Source: Sutcliffiella cohnii (lineage in GTDB: Bacteria > Bacillota > Bacilli > Bacillales > Bacillaceae_I). Taken from it: a stretch of DNA of 64,000 nt. The notes below the pieces were generated by a model, which worked only from the letters and a program-made list of their open reading frames with translations, ran no database searches and had not been told where the DNA came from. Position 1 is the first letter of the stretch. Each line of letters starts with the position of its first letter. The position numbers were made by a program, and so were the translations under genes. This document shows positions 26,679 to 35,208 of this stretch, piece by piece. The stretch covers positions 2,348,501 through 2,412,500 of the forward strand of contig NZ_CP018866.1 in the NCBI RefSeq assembly GCF_002250055.1, written 5' to 3'.

Positions 26679-27293
26679 TTAAAATAATTGTTTCAGTTCT
26701 GCAAATGATGTTATTGCAAAATCATAGTCTTCTACTTTTCCAAATCCATATGTGGCATAGACGAACGGAATGCCAGCATATCGAGCTGCCTTTAAGTCAC
26801 CTTCCGTATCACCAACGTACACTGGGTTAGATAGTGAATTTCTCTCTATTACCAATTTAATATTCTCACCCTTCGACAAACCAGTTCTGCCCGGGTTTTC
26901 AAAGTCTAAGAAATATTTTTCTAGTTGATGGTACTTATAAAAAGTCTCTATGTAACCTTCTTGGCAGTTACTTACGATGTATAGTTTATATTTTTCCGAT
27001 AACGCTTCTAACGTTTCCTCCACACTATCGTATAAAATACCGCCACTATTTTCTAAATATACATTTTCCAAATCTCCGCATTCTTGTAAAAGTTGTTCCC
27101 TAGCTTGATCATCTAGGGAAGGAAACAACTTTTTGCCAATCTCGTGCATTTGTAGTCCCATCGTTCCTTGCAAGTCTTCTACTGTGAGCTCATTGATACC
27201 ATCTTTTTTCCTTAAAATTTCATTCCAAGCAGTTAGTACCGTTTTACTCGAATCCCACAACGTTCCATCCAGGTCAAAAATGATGCTATCCAT
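26679..27293 (-). CDS. HAD-superfamily hydrolase (phosphoglycolate-phosphatase-like)
   Basis: 204-residue HAD phosphatase with motif I IIFDLDGTLWDS at the start, motif II VSNC near 110 and motif IV GDTEGDLKAARYAG near 155. The cap is of the helical type seen in Gph/PgmB proteins. The substrate is not predictable. It starts directly at the stop of the upstream glutamine amidotransferase-like gene, with GGAGG inside that gene's end, so the two are coupled. Confidence 0.85.
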   Translation of the reverse strand: MDSIIFDLDGTLWDSSKTVLTAWNEILRKKDGINELTVEDLQGTMGLQMHEIGKKLFPSLDDQAREQLLQECGDLENVYLENSGGILYDSVEETLEALSEKYKLYIVSNCQEGYIETFYKYHQLEKYFLDFENPGRTGLSKGENIKLVIERNSLSNPVYVGDTEGDLKAARYAGIPFVYATYGFGKVEDYDFAITSFAELKQLF

Positions 27294-27968
27294 TTAGGCG
27301 CCTCCTGTTTTCGTTATTTTCACGATGTCACCAATCAATCGGATTTCCCCGTTTTCTACTATTATTCCATCTCCGTCGTTTCCTGCATACACAATTGTAC
27401 CAGTTGTCTGAACATAGTCTTTTACTTTCTCTTTAAATGCATCATCCCACCGGTTGTAGTGTGGTAAATATTCGAAATCTACTAGTCCGAGGGCATCGAT
27501 GTCACTTTGTTCATTACTTCCGATAAACAGATGAAATAATTTTGTACTTTTGCCGAGTTGAACTGCTCCGCCACTTACTCCTACAATCGTTCCTCCATTT
27601 GTATAGTAATCTTTTAATACCTGATCGATGCTCCGTTCTTTTAACGCCATTCTAAATGCAATTGGATCACCGGCAGAGAGATGTATAATATCACAACTAA
27701 CTAGTTCATCTATTTTTGTAGGATCAAATTCACTATACAAATCAAAAAACAAAATGTTTTCAACCCCGTACATATGATAATATTGCTTTTTTATATGAAA
27801 ATACTTTTTTTCTTTATCTTCCGTCGAGGGGATGTAGCCTATTTTTATTTCTCTAGGGCTTTTACCTTCAAACAATACATCGTCCAAGCAACGATTGTGT
27901 AGAGAATCCAACACTTGATCACTATAAAAAAACAATCTCCCCACTCTGCACACCCCATTTATTTTCAT
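27294..27968 (-). CDS. Peptidase E-like / type 1 glutamine amidotransferase-like protein
   Basis: 224-residue protein resembling S51-type peptidase E. Landmarks are IHLSAGDPIAFRMAL (the usual GG.N/D pocket), the nucleophile elbow VGVSGGAVQLG with Ser, and LPHYNRWD. Such proteins cleave Asp dipeptides or act as unknown hydrolases. The ATG at 27968 lacks a strong ribosome site; a GTG at 27944 with GGGGTG 6 bases upstream is possible. Coupled to the HAD gene downstream. Confidence 0.7.
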   Translation of the reverse strand: MKINGVCRVGRLFFYSDQVLDSLHNRCLDDVLFEGKSPREIKIGYIPSTEDKEKKYFHIKKQYYHMYGVENILFFDLYSEFDPTKIDELVSCDIIHLSAGDPIAFRMALKERSIDQVLKDYYTNGGTIVGVSGGAVQLGKSTKLFHLFIGSNEQSDIDALGLVDFEYLPHYNRWDDAFKEKVKDYVQTTGTIVYAGNDGDGIIVENGEIRLIGDIVKITKTGGA

Positions 27969-27975
27969 TTAAACA

Positions 27976-28650
27976 TCACTCACTTATTAACTCAATAGAA
28001 AACAATTTTCTCTCCTCATCATTCAATAGCTGCGCACCTACCGTTTCAATTATATTTACCATTATTGCCGTAGTCAGTTCTTCTTTTTTCAAACTAGCGA
28101 CTTTTTCACTAATTTCTGATTGTAACCTACTTTCAACCACATCTGTGTAGTAACTATATCTCGAAAAGTAACGCACAGGATCGTTATCGATAGATTGTAG
28201 TACTTCTTTGAAAACTTGAAAATTGTTTCGGATTGTTTCCATATCTGTTTCATGGAAAGATATTAATATATCTATTGCTTGCTGTTGTCCATCTTCTGTT
28301 TGAAAGGTATAAGAAAACTTTTCCTCATATGGCTTTATCCCATCAATCGCGATAAATAAATCTTTGTCCGTTGTAACTAAATGTTTATTCGCTGTGTTTT
28401 TGACTATTTCTCCGTTTCCTTTTATAACTATATCTGTTTCTCTAAGTTCAATTGCATCCATTTGTTTATCTAGAAAAAATTGTGTTCCAATTATGATAGG
28501 AAGAGCTACTAAAAGTACGAGCCATTGTCTTATCTCTATTTTCAATAATAGTAATATCGATACAGAAATAAAACTTAATAACGATACAACGAAAAGAAAG
28601 AATAAAACATTTAGAAAATAAAATAAAATTGCTGAAAGAACGATTGTCAA
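27976..28650 (-). CDS. Membrane protein of unknown function, 224 aa
   Basis: I do not recognise this protein. Two or three hydrophobic segments occupy the first 60 residues. The remaining 160 residues are soluble and contain a beta-rich part (EKFSYTFQTEDGQQQAIDIL) and a helical end. The TTG at 28650 has GAGGTGAG about 8 bases upstream. It is followed 7 bases later by the peptidase E-like gene, so a three-gene operon with that gene and the HAD hydrolase is likely. Confidence 0.6.
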   Translation of the reverse strand: MTIVLSAILFYFLNVLFFLFVVSLLSFISVSILLLLKIEIRQWLVLLVALPIIIGTQFFLDKQMDAIELRETDIVIKGNGEIVKNTANKHLVTTDKDLFIAIDGIKPYEEKFSYTFQTEDGQQQAIDILISFHETDMETIRNNFQVFKEVLQSIDNDPVRYFSRYSYYTDVVESRLQSEISEKVASLKKEELTTAIMVNIIETVGAQLLNDEERKLFSIELISE

Positions 28651-28693
28651 CTTATGCTCACCTCTAATAGATTCGTTGATTGCTAAAGGTTAA

Positions 28694-28745
28694 TTCGACG
28701 AAAAGAGCGTTTAACCTTTTTTTGGTCAACGCTCTTTTTATCGAA
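28694..28745 (-). terminator. Terminator with extended palindrome
   Basis: AAAAGAGCGTT/AACGCTCTTTT stem with an additional outer pairing TTCGA/TCGAA. It follows the small two-TM gene. Confidence 0.75.
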
Positions 28746-28839
28746 AAAATACCTTTCTACCCCTTACAAACAAAAGTGATTAAAGAGCCTACCTTAGAAC
28801 CGAGCTGAAATAAAAAACATATCACAATTCAGAAACAAT

Positions 28840-29055
28840 TCAAATTTTCCCTTGCTTTATCCACGACCATATTCGGTAGCTACCTATAATAGAAACGATA
28901 AAGAGAAAAATCATTGTAAGTACCCATATGGACAGTCTAGCAATTTCGTATAAGCCATCTGCATTTATTATGACAAAACTCGAGAAACCAATGAACATTA
29001 CATAACAAAAAACGTTAGGAATAATCCACATTATCCTCAGTTTTGTATTCTTCAT
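28840..29055 (-). CDS. Small two-TM membrane protein
   Basis: 71-residue protein with two hydrophobic segments (about 9-30 and 40-62) and a basic C-terminus (SWIKQGKI). No family recognised. ATG 29055 follows GGTGGGTGG. It lies between a lipoprotein gene and an operon with its own terminator. Confidence 0.5.
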   Translation of the reverse strand: MKNTKLRIMWIIPNVFCYVMFIGFSSFVIINADGLYEIARLSIWVLTMIFLFIVSIIGSYRIWSWIKQGKI

Positions 29056-29112
29056 AAGATCCACCCACCTTGACTACTAATCAATGTTCAAACATTTACT
29101 ATCTTATTCGTA

Positions 29113-29559
29113 CTACCATTTTATTTTAAGTTTACCAGTTGCCTCTTTCCCTTTGACTATAATAGAAACTTTCTCTTGTGCATTTTCGATAGTCAAAGTC
29201 CCACCAACATTTTGCAAAGCAGCACTATTCCCCTCTGTCACTTTTAAACCTGCCTCTGTATCACTCGTCCAATGTGTGGAATCTAATTTTTGTTCACCAG
29301 AAAGTATTTCTAGTTGGAAATCTCCTTCTTCTACGTCTATTTCATAGTCAAAACTATACGAAATGCCCTTTTTCGCACCGAATGTATACACGGTTTCCCC
29401 GTTTAACTCTTTTATGTCAAGGACAATTTCTCCAACTTTAAGATATTCTTCTATACTATCAAAAGTACCAGTCGTCGTGGCCTCTACAATATTTTTGCAC
29501 CCACTTAGTCCAACCACTATAAACATTAATATTAACAAGCTCTTCATCTTCTTCATCAT
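29113..29559 (-). CDS. Small lipoprotein, unknown
   Basis: 148-residue lipoprotein: a hydrophobic signal with lipobox LSGC near 18-21, then a beta-rich domain (ISYSFDYEIDVEEGDFQLEI) and an extended C-terminus (VSIIVKGKEATGKLKIKW). The domain resembles small extracytoplasmic Ig-like folds but I do not recognise a named family. GGAGGG lies about 10 bases before ATGATG. Confidence 0.6.
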   Translation of the reverse strand: MMKKMKSLLILMFIVVGLSGCKNIVEATTTGTFDSIEEYLKVGEIVLDIKELNGETVYTFGAKKGISYSFDYEIDVEEGDFQLEILSGEQKLDSTHWTSDTEAGLKVTEGNSAALQNVGGTLTIENAQEKVSIIVKGKEATGKLKIKW

Positions 29560-29594
29560 TCTTCATACCCTCCTCTTAACAAATAAAATTAAAA

Positions 29595-30140
29595 TCATGC
29601 TTCATTTAGAACCTTTGAAATTTCTTCGTTCATATTACTAATAATTTCTAATAGAAATTTCATTTTTGTTTCATCCTCATAATCTATTTGTCCTGAGAAT
29701 TGGTTAGATATTTCCATGCCGTATTTTTTCAATATGCTGCCTATCTCATGCTTTTGTACTTCTGTATATTTAATAAACTCTTCATCTGATAGAAGATTTT
29801 CTATAAAATGTATGTATCCTTCATAGATAAACGAATCAGTTGGGTTTACATGTTTTATATAGATTAATCTAGTACCTATTCTATTTATTCTAAGACTGTA
29901 GGAAGACAATAGCTGATTATATAATTCATTTTCTTCAATAGTAAAATCGTCTCTATAAGCTAACAGTGATTCTCCAATAAAGGAGAGGTCATTCGTATAA
30001 TCATGAATGGCACCACGAAATATAGCAAGTTCCGTAGCTTTATGTATTTCAATCTTTTTATTAGCTTCCTTTAATTGAATGAAAAGAATAATTGATAGTA
30101 CGACAAGGGTTAAGCTAACAATTATATGCAACTTTTTCAA
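29595..30140 (-). CDS. Single-TM hypothetical protein, 181 aa
   Basis: N-terminal membrane anchor (IIVSLTLVVLSIILFIQL) followed by an extracytoplasmic helical domain rich in Glu, Ile and Tyr. No family recognised. TTG start with AGGTGAG upstream. It may be cotranscribed with the lipoprotein gene that follows 35 bases later. Confidence 0.55.
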   Translation of the reverse strand: MKKLHIIVSLTLVVLSIILFIQLKEANKKIEIHKATELAIFRGAIHDYTNDLSFIGESLLAYRDDFTIEENELYNQLLSSYSLRINRIGTRLIYIKHVNPTDSFIYEGYIHFIENLLSDEEFIKYTEVQKHEIGSILKKYGMEISNQFSGQIDYEDETKMKFLLEIISNMNEEISKVLNEA

Positions 30141-30223
30141 TAGAAACTCACCTGCATTCTAAAAATTCACAACAATACCTTATATATAAGACGAACTAAT
30201 TTGGAAAATGTTTCATTGCATTG

Positions 30224-30262
30224 TAAAAAATTAGAGCACTCCCGCAAATGAAGTACTCTACT
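30224..30262 (-). terminator. Intrinsic terminator, minus strand
   Basis: AGAGTACT, an 11-base loop, AGTGCTCT, then a run of T on the minus strand; probably ends the VOC gene transcript. Confidence 0.65.
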
Positions 30263-30391
30263 TGACTATTTACTACAACTTATAAAAATAATAAAACAAG
30301 ACCGACTAAACTAATTGACAAACTGAAACTATAAAAAAACGATAGCTCCCAATTTCTTAAACTAATTACCCTTCTTTCTTAAATTCTATAT

Positions 30392-30778
30392 TCAGTCTTT
30401 TATTTTCATTCCAAAAGCTATCCATCTACCATCAATATCTTCTATTACAAATTCCTTATTTTTATAATCTGTTTCGTCTAATGATCGAACTACCTTTACA
30501 TTTGTACGAATCAACTCGTCTAGTAGTGCTTCTTGGTTTTCCGCTATAAAATATGCATCATAGCCGTAGCCATATAGGGATCTATTCGGTAAAACTTGTT
30601 GACCATTTGTTTTCGTTAAGATAATCTCAGTTGAATCTCGATACAAACATATATGCGGTTCTTTTGCGTTTAAATAATGTACTGCTTGGAAACCCATTTT
30701 CTCTTCATAGAACAGAGCAGTTTCCTCTATGTTATTGGAAGGGAAAATACAGTGGGATTTTAATAATAAATTTTCCAT
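30392..30778 (-). CDS. VOC-family (glyoxalase-like) protein
   Basis: 128-residue VOC-fold protein with two beta-alpha-beta-beta-beta units (SHCIFPSNNIEETALFYEEK, then YDAYFIAENQEALLDELI). The end FVIEDIDGRWIAFGMK corresponds to the usual DPDG-type strand. Metal ligands are not obvious, so it may be a binding rather than catalytic member. AAGGAG upstream of the ATG. Single gene. Confidence 0.75.
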   Translation of the reverse strand: MENLLLKSHCIFPSNNIEETALFYEEKMGFQAVHYLNAKEPHICLYRDSTEIILTKTNGQQVLPNRSLYGYGYDAYFIAENQEALLDELIRTNVKVVRSLDETDYKNKEFVIEDIDGRWIAFGMKIKD

Positions 30779-30832
30779 CTACTTTTACTCCTTAAATTGA
30801 GGGCTATTTTTATCTATATTTCATTTATAAAA

Positions 30833-31174
30833 TTAAACAAAGTAATAAAAAATAGAAACAATGCCTGCCACTACTGTGTAGCTAAGCGCAACATAAAAGG
30901 AAATTCGAGGAGAAAAACTAACTTTCTGTCTATCAATCTTCGTTAATACTTCTGTTGCTGGCCAAAATTCATCATTATTGGCACCTTGCAATCTTGCATC
31001 CGCTAAATCAGATGTGAAGCCCCCTGATGAATGGAAGAATAAAAGTACCATCGTTACAGCAAGCCCTGATAGAAATAACCAATCTATAAAATTCGTATCA
31101 AAAATAGTGGCTAATCCAAAATTTAAAGTAACTATGACTATTATCGTAATAACTGACCAAAAATATTTCCACAT
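30833..31174 (-). CDS. Three-TM membrane protein, 113 aa
   Basis: Three hydrophobic segments (about 4-24, 32-48 and 90-112) with a hydrophilic loop holding SGGFTSDLADARLQGANNDEF. I do not recognise the family with confidence. AAAAGGGGGG lies before the ATG. Single gene. Confidence 0.55.
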   Translation of the reverse strand: MWKYFWSVITIIVIVTLNFGLATIFDTNFIDWLFLSGLAVTMVLLFFHSSGGFTSDLADARLQGANNDEFWPATEVLTKIDRQKVSFSPRISFYVALSYTVVAGIVSIFYYFV

Positions 31175-31235
31175 GTCGCTATCCCCCCTTTTGTATATAC
31201 TTTACTTTACCATAAAATGAGAATATTTGTAATTA

Positions 31236-31334
31236 TTAGTCCAATTTGAAAAAATAATGAAGCGATAGTAACCCTATCTTTATTATCCACCATATTTGAA
31301 ATAGTGTTTTCAATAAATTTCCCAAATAAGACAT
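31236..31334 (-). CDS. Possible 32-aa small hydrophobic protein
   Basis: A very short frame with AAAGGA 6 bases before its ATG. The product would be hydrophobic and rich in Leu, Ile and Trp (for example FQIWWIIKIGLLSL). It is too short to judge by composition and I recognise no family. Confidence 0.25.
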   Translation of the reverse strand: MSYLGNLLKTLFQIWWIIKIGLLSLHYFFKLD

Positions 31335-31439
31335 AGTATTTCCTTTTAAATACTGGGCGTATTTTTTGGTTACTCATTAGTTTAGATCTTCTTCTGGTAT
31401 AACTACTTACTTCCTATATTAAAAAGAAGGAAATGATAA

Positions 31440-31467
31440 TTGTATAACGAATACTCTATGTTATAAA
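31440..31467 (+). promoter_or_regulatory. Candidate sigma-A promoter of the EcsB-like gene
   Basis: TTGTAT (31440-31445), 16 bases, TATAAA (31462-31467), just before GGGAGTG and the ATG. Confidence 0.45.
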
Positions 31468-31486
31468 ATTTGGGAGTGTATTTATT

Positions 31487-32671
31487 ATGGGGATACATAT
31501 CAAAAAATTGTTTAAGAACAGGGTAAGCAGCTTTTATAAAGAAATGACAAAATACTACACTATAATATTTATGAGTGTTTTTTATTCTTTCCTCATATTG
31601 GGATCCATTTTCGTTTATTATTATGTGAAATTCATTCAGTGGATACCACCGTTTTTATCTTCCGAATGGATTGCCTCTGTTATTACAGCCTTGATTTTAC
31701 TACAGTCTACTATCCGTACTTTTGTTAGAGAGGCAGACACTATTTTTTTACTTCCAATGGAGACTCATCTCTCTAGTTATTTTCTTAAAACGTTAATATA
31801 TAACGGAATACTTCACCTACTAAAAATGACAATTGTGATTGCCATCATGTTCCCACTAATCGAATCTAATATTATTTTAACTGTACAGTTTCTTCTACTT
31901 CTTGTAGGTTTGGTTATGATAAATGTGTATTTAGTCTGGATAGAACAATGGATAGATTCACTAAGGGGACGATTCATTCACAAACTAAATTTACTAATAT
32001 CCTATGCTTTAATATTTTATTTTCTCTTTAAAGGTAACTGGGTCATTGCTCTTAGTTTACTTCTATTAACTTATGGCTTTTCATTTTATATATTTCCACT
32101 TGGGGCTAGGAGACTAAATTGGGAATATTTAAATAAACAAGAGGAGAAGGCGTTAACTAAAAATTATAGATTCATAAACATTTATATAGATGTTGGCCAT
32201 TTAAAAAGATCGTTTCGGCCAAGACTGTTCCTTACTAGGTTGATTAAAAATTGGATCCCTCCTCAACCTTATAATTCATTTTTCTACTTATATGTCCTTC
32301 TATTTATAAGGCTCAATGATTATTTTTATCTTTATTTGAGATTAACTTTAATTGGAACAATTCTTGTTTGGGTCTTTCCTGAATACGGGTGGCTAACTGT
32401 TCCTATTATACTATTTATGACTGGATATCAATTACTTCCTTTAAAACGAGAGCAGAATGATTTTGTGATTCTCTATCCTGTTTCCAACATGGTGAAAATG
32501 AAGTCGTATTTAAAGCTACTCTATATTCTATTAATTTTCCAGCTAGTGGTTGTGAATGTTCCTGTTTTCTTCCATTCCATTTCTGGTAAAACATTAATCA
32601 GCGTTTTTACAGAACTTCTGTTTATTGGTTGGTTTGTGCTGATTTTTGCTAAAAAACGGTATGATGATTGA
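31487..32671 (+). CDS. EcsB-like ABC transporter permease
   Basis: 394-residue polytopic protein with about eight hydrophobic segments and basic cytoplasmic loops (SFRPRLFLTRLIKNWIPPQP). It resembles EcsB, the membrane part of the Ecs ABC transporter that affects secretion and intramembrane proteolysis in Bacillus. No EcsA-type ATPase gene is adjacent, unlike the usual ecsAB operon, so this is an orphan or paralog. GGGAG lies upstream. The similarity call is moderate because only general features are visible. Confidence 0.6.
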   Translation: MGIHIKKLFKNRVSSFYKEMTKYYTIIFMSVFYSFLILGSIFVYYYVKFIQWIPPFLSSEWIASVITALILLQSTIRTFVREADTIFLLPMETHLSSYFLKTLIYNGILHLLKMTIVIAIMFPLIESNIILTVQFLLLLVGLVMINVYLVWIEQWIDSLRGRFIHKLNLLISYALIFYFLFKGNWVIALSLLLLTYGFSFYIFPLGARRLNWEYLNKQEEKALTKNYRFINIYIDVGHLKRSFRPRLFLTRLIKNWIPPQPYNSFFYLYVLLFIRLNDYFYLYLRLTLIGTILVWVFPEYGWLTVPIILFMTGYQLLPLKREQNDFVILYPVSNMVKMKSYLKLLYILLIFQLVVVNVPVFFHSISGKTLISVFTELLFIGWFVLIFAKKRYDD

Positions 32672-32885
32672 GAATAAAATTGAGACAATCAAAAATATCG
32701 TTTGCAATAAATTTTTTGTTTTTTACCAAACCATTAAGGAGTTTAACTATGTTAAGTATTTCTAAGTTATGCTCCTTTTAGTTCATCTTGCAGTTTTAGA
32801 AGAATGCTTCGAGTTGGTGTTGTACAAAAGTACCAGATAGTTTAATTGAAACTTTTCAACAATATTGGTTCTTGGATAATGTTAT

Positions 32886-33127
32886 TTACCCTCTATCTAA
32901 ATTATTTACTATGGAAATGATCTCACTAGACACAAAATAAGATTCATCATGATCCCAATGATTGGTGTTCTCTTCCCAACATTTTTCTAGCTGCACCCTT
33001 GTTCCAAATGCGATGTCACCGATATATTACATACCATCTTCTTTTAGAAGAGACAGTAAGATAATATAGGGGTCAATTTCGCAACTGTCCCCCCACTCCT
33101 TTAAAACTTTAAAAAGAGAATAACGGT
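32886..33127 (-). pseudogene. Relic of an unknown gene
   Basis: Minus-strand coding-like residue stream interrupted by an in-frame TAA. It contains YSLFKVLKEWGDSCEIDPY and LLSLLKEDGM before the stop, and IGDIAFGTRVQLEKCWEEN and WDHDESYFVSSEIISIV after it. No usable start in this frame. It lies directly after the HhH gene. Family unknown. The rest of 32672-32885 shows nothing recognisable. Confidence 0.5.
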
Positions 33128-33141
33128 CAAGAGGACTTGCC

Positions 33142-33612
33142 TCATTTGTTTTGTGCCTCATACCATGCGGTTGTCGGCCTATCCTTTGGATAACCGTTCA
33201 TTTCCCGATATAATTTTCTTTCTTCTGTAAAGGCAAACCATTGCTTTTCACTGCCTGGATGGTTCGCATGATGAATGACACAGCGAATTTGGTCCTCAAC
33301 GCAACTGTCTGTCCAAACACCTAGCGCTTGTTCTAATTCATCAAACAGCTGAGCTCCTTCTTTTTGCCTTATTTCTTCTAAACTATAAATATGTAGTTGA
33401 TTTACTAGTTTATCTGCAAGTTCATATCCTATTGATGGTAGTTGCTGAAATTGTGCAAGTGCTTTCACCTGCTGCGCACTTACCATTGGTATATCTAATA
33501 TCTCCATAAGCTGAGAAATAGATAGAGTATGTAGTTGGCCTAAGTTCACTTTTGCTTTTCGTAATTTTTTCTTGTCATCTACAGATAATGGAAGTTTTGG
33601 ATTTGCGTTCAT
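33142..33612 (-). CDS. Helix-hairpin-helix protein (Cdd1/pathogenicity-locus-like)
   Basis: 156-residue protein with helix-hairpin-helix-like segments (AQFQQLPSIGYELADKLVNQ, residues near 68-87) and a C-terminal part with CVIHHANHPGSEKQW and YPKDRPTTAWYE, as in the Cdd1 family. Probably binds nucleic acid; the role is not established. AGGTGGG precedes the ATG. A decayed gene follows. Confidence 0.75.
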   Translation of the reverse strand: MNANPKLPLSVDDKKKLRKAKVNLGQLHTLSISQLMEILDIPMVSAQQVKALAQFQQLPSIGYELADKLVNQLHIYSLEEIRQKEGAQLFDELEQALGVWTDSCVEDQIRCVIHHANHPGSEKQWFAFTEERKLYREMNGYPKDRPTTAWYEAQNK

Positions 33613-33853
33613 ATTAACCCACCTATATTTTTTTAACTCTCCTTCGTAAAAACTTTATTACATTCCAAATAACCGACTTACCACCTTCACTTAATTTATC
33701 ATATGCACTTATTAATGATTTCTTTGTTTCTATTATTTTAACAGTAGTGTTTAAAAGAACATAATCATTAAGCTTTACATAAAAAACGAATGTATAAAAT
33801 ATCCACCTTAAACAAGAATAACCATGGAAATGATGTTTGAAAGGAAGAGAACG

Positions 33854-35191
33854 ATGGATAATGTATTGCTTGCTAGAATGCTGTTTGGGTCCTCCCTGAT
33901 TTTCCATATTATTTTTGCGACATTAGGAGTTGGCCTTACGCTTATGATTCTAATAGCTGAAATATTGAGAGTCATTCGTAAGGACAATGATTATGGAATT
34001 CTTGCAAAGAGATGGACAAAAGCTGTTGCTATTTTACTTGGAGTGGCCATTCCTTCTGGAACGATTGTAGCTGTCATGCTTGCATTATTGTGGCCAGGGT
34101 TTATTGAAGTAGTAGGACAAGTCATTGCTTTACCTTTTACGTTAGAGATATTCGCATTCTTTATTGAGGCTTTATTCCTTTCAATTTACGTGTATGCTGC
34201 TAGTCGATTAAGTTCTGCGATGAGAATTATTAGTGTCTTTTTCGTCGCACTTGGAGCAACTGCATCTGCTGTATTAATAACGAACGTACAGTCATGGATG
34301 AATACACCAACTGGATTTAATGTGGTGAATGGGCAAATTACAGATGTGCGTCCGTGGGAAGCAGTCTTAAATCCAGCCTTCGGGTATACAGCTATACACG
34401 TTACAAGCAGCGCATATATGGCAACTGCGTTTGTCGTTGCTTCCGTTGCTGCTTATCAGTTATTAAAACCTAATCTGAAAGAAAGTGAAAAAAAGTATCA
34501 TAGAAAAGGGCTAATGGTTGCTCTTGTTTTTGGAGCAATTACATCCCTTTGGACGGCAACAAATGGCCATACATCTGCAGTAGGGTTACATCATAACGTA
34601 CCAGTTAAGTTAGCAGCGGCTGAAGGGCTATTTGAAACACAGTCAAATGCTCCTCTAGCTATTTTTGGTACACCTGATCCAGAAGCTAATCGGGTGGTCG
34701 GCGGTATAGAAATTCCAGGCATGCTCAGCTTTCTAGCAACAGGCTCTACTGATGGGGTAGTGATTGGACTAAATGAATTTCCAAGGGATGAGTGGCCGCC
34801 ACTATTTGTTCATACATTATTTAACATCATGGTAGGCATTGGAAGTTTACTAATAGGGCTGTCCTTTGGAGCGTTAGCTTATCGGATTGTTTTTAAAAAA
34901 CGAGAATATCCGAATTGGCTACTAATTCCTTTAATAGGAAGCGGACCTCTTGCCATGCTCGGCATTGAAACTGGTTGGATTTTTGCCTGCATTGGTAGGC
35001 AACCTTGGACCATTTATGGCATACAACGGACAGCAGAAGCTGCAACTAAATCAGCGAACCTTGGTACATTCTTTGTCATATTTATTTCGCTATACGTTTT
35101 CTTATTAGTAATAACAGCACTAGTAATGCGTTACTATTTCCGCCGTAATCCACTTATAAATGAATTTGACAGTCAAACCACATCTGTATAG
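33854..35191 (+). CDS. cydA: Cytochrome bd-type quinol oxidase subunit I (YthA/CbdA-like)
   Basis: 445-residue membrane subunit holding the haems of a cytochrome bd-type menaquinol oxidase. Visible features are His 18 in LIFHIIFATLGVG (haem ligand position), the AIHVTSSAYMATAF segment with the second His, and GPLAMLGIETGW with the Met ligand followed by GRQPWTIYGIQRTAEA. The short Q-loop and the wording of GRQPWTIYG.QRT suit the YthA/CbdA branch rather than classical CydA. ATG 33854 has AAAGGAAGAG upstream. First gene of a cydABCD-like operon. Confidence 0.9.
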   Translation: MDNVLLARMLFGSSLIFHIIFATLGVGLTLMILIAEILRVIRKDNDYGILAKRWTKAVAILLGVAIPSGTIVAVMLALLWPGFIEVVGQVIALPFTLEIFAFFIEALFLSIYVYAASRLSSAMRIISVFFVALGATASAVLITNVQSWMNTPTGFNVVNGQITDVRPWEAVLNPAFGYTAIHVTSSAYMATAFVVASVAAYQLLKPNLKESEKKYHRKGLMVALVFGAITSLWTATNGHTSAVGLHHNVPVKLAAAEGLFETQSNAPLAIFGTPDPEANRVVGGIEIPGMLSFLATGSTDGVVIGLNEFPRDEWPPLFVHTLFNIMVGIGSLLIGLSFGALAYRIVFKKREYPNWLLIPLIGSGPLAMLGIETGWIFACIGRQPWTIYGIQRTAEAATKSANLGTFFVIFISLYVFLLVITALVMRYYFRRNPLINEFDSQTTSV

Positions 35192-35208
35192 AGAGGAGGG
35201 AAATGATA

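Noticed and set aside
30265..30390. About 30 hydrophobic codons on the minus strand after the VOC gene
   Set aside because: No usable start codon in the frame; could be chance in AT-rich DNA.
19400..31200. Defence island or prophage in the accessory part
   Set aside because: No nucleases, restriction enzymes, integrases, phage structural genes or toxin-antitoxin pairs were recognised; the content is mostly enzymes and small envelope proteins.
33623..33907. 94-residue minus-strand frame before cydA
   Set aside because: No credible start or ribosome site; it overlaps the cydA start and shows no family-like pattern. Probably chance.
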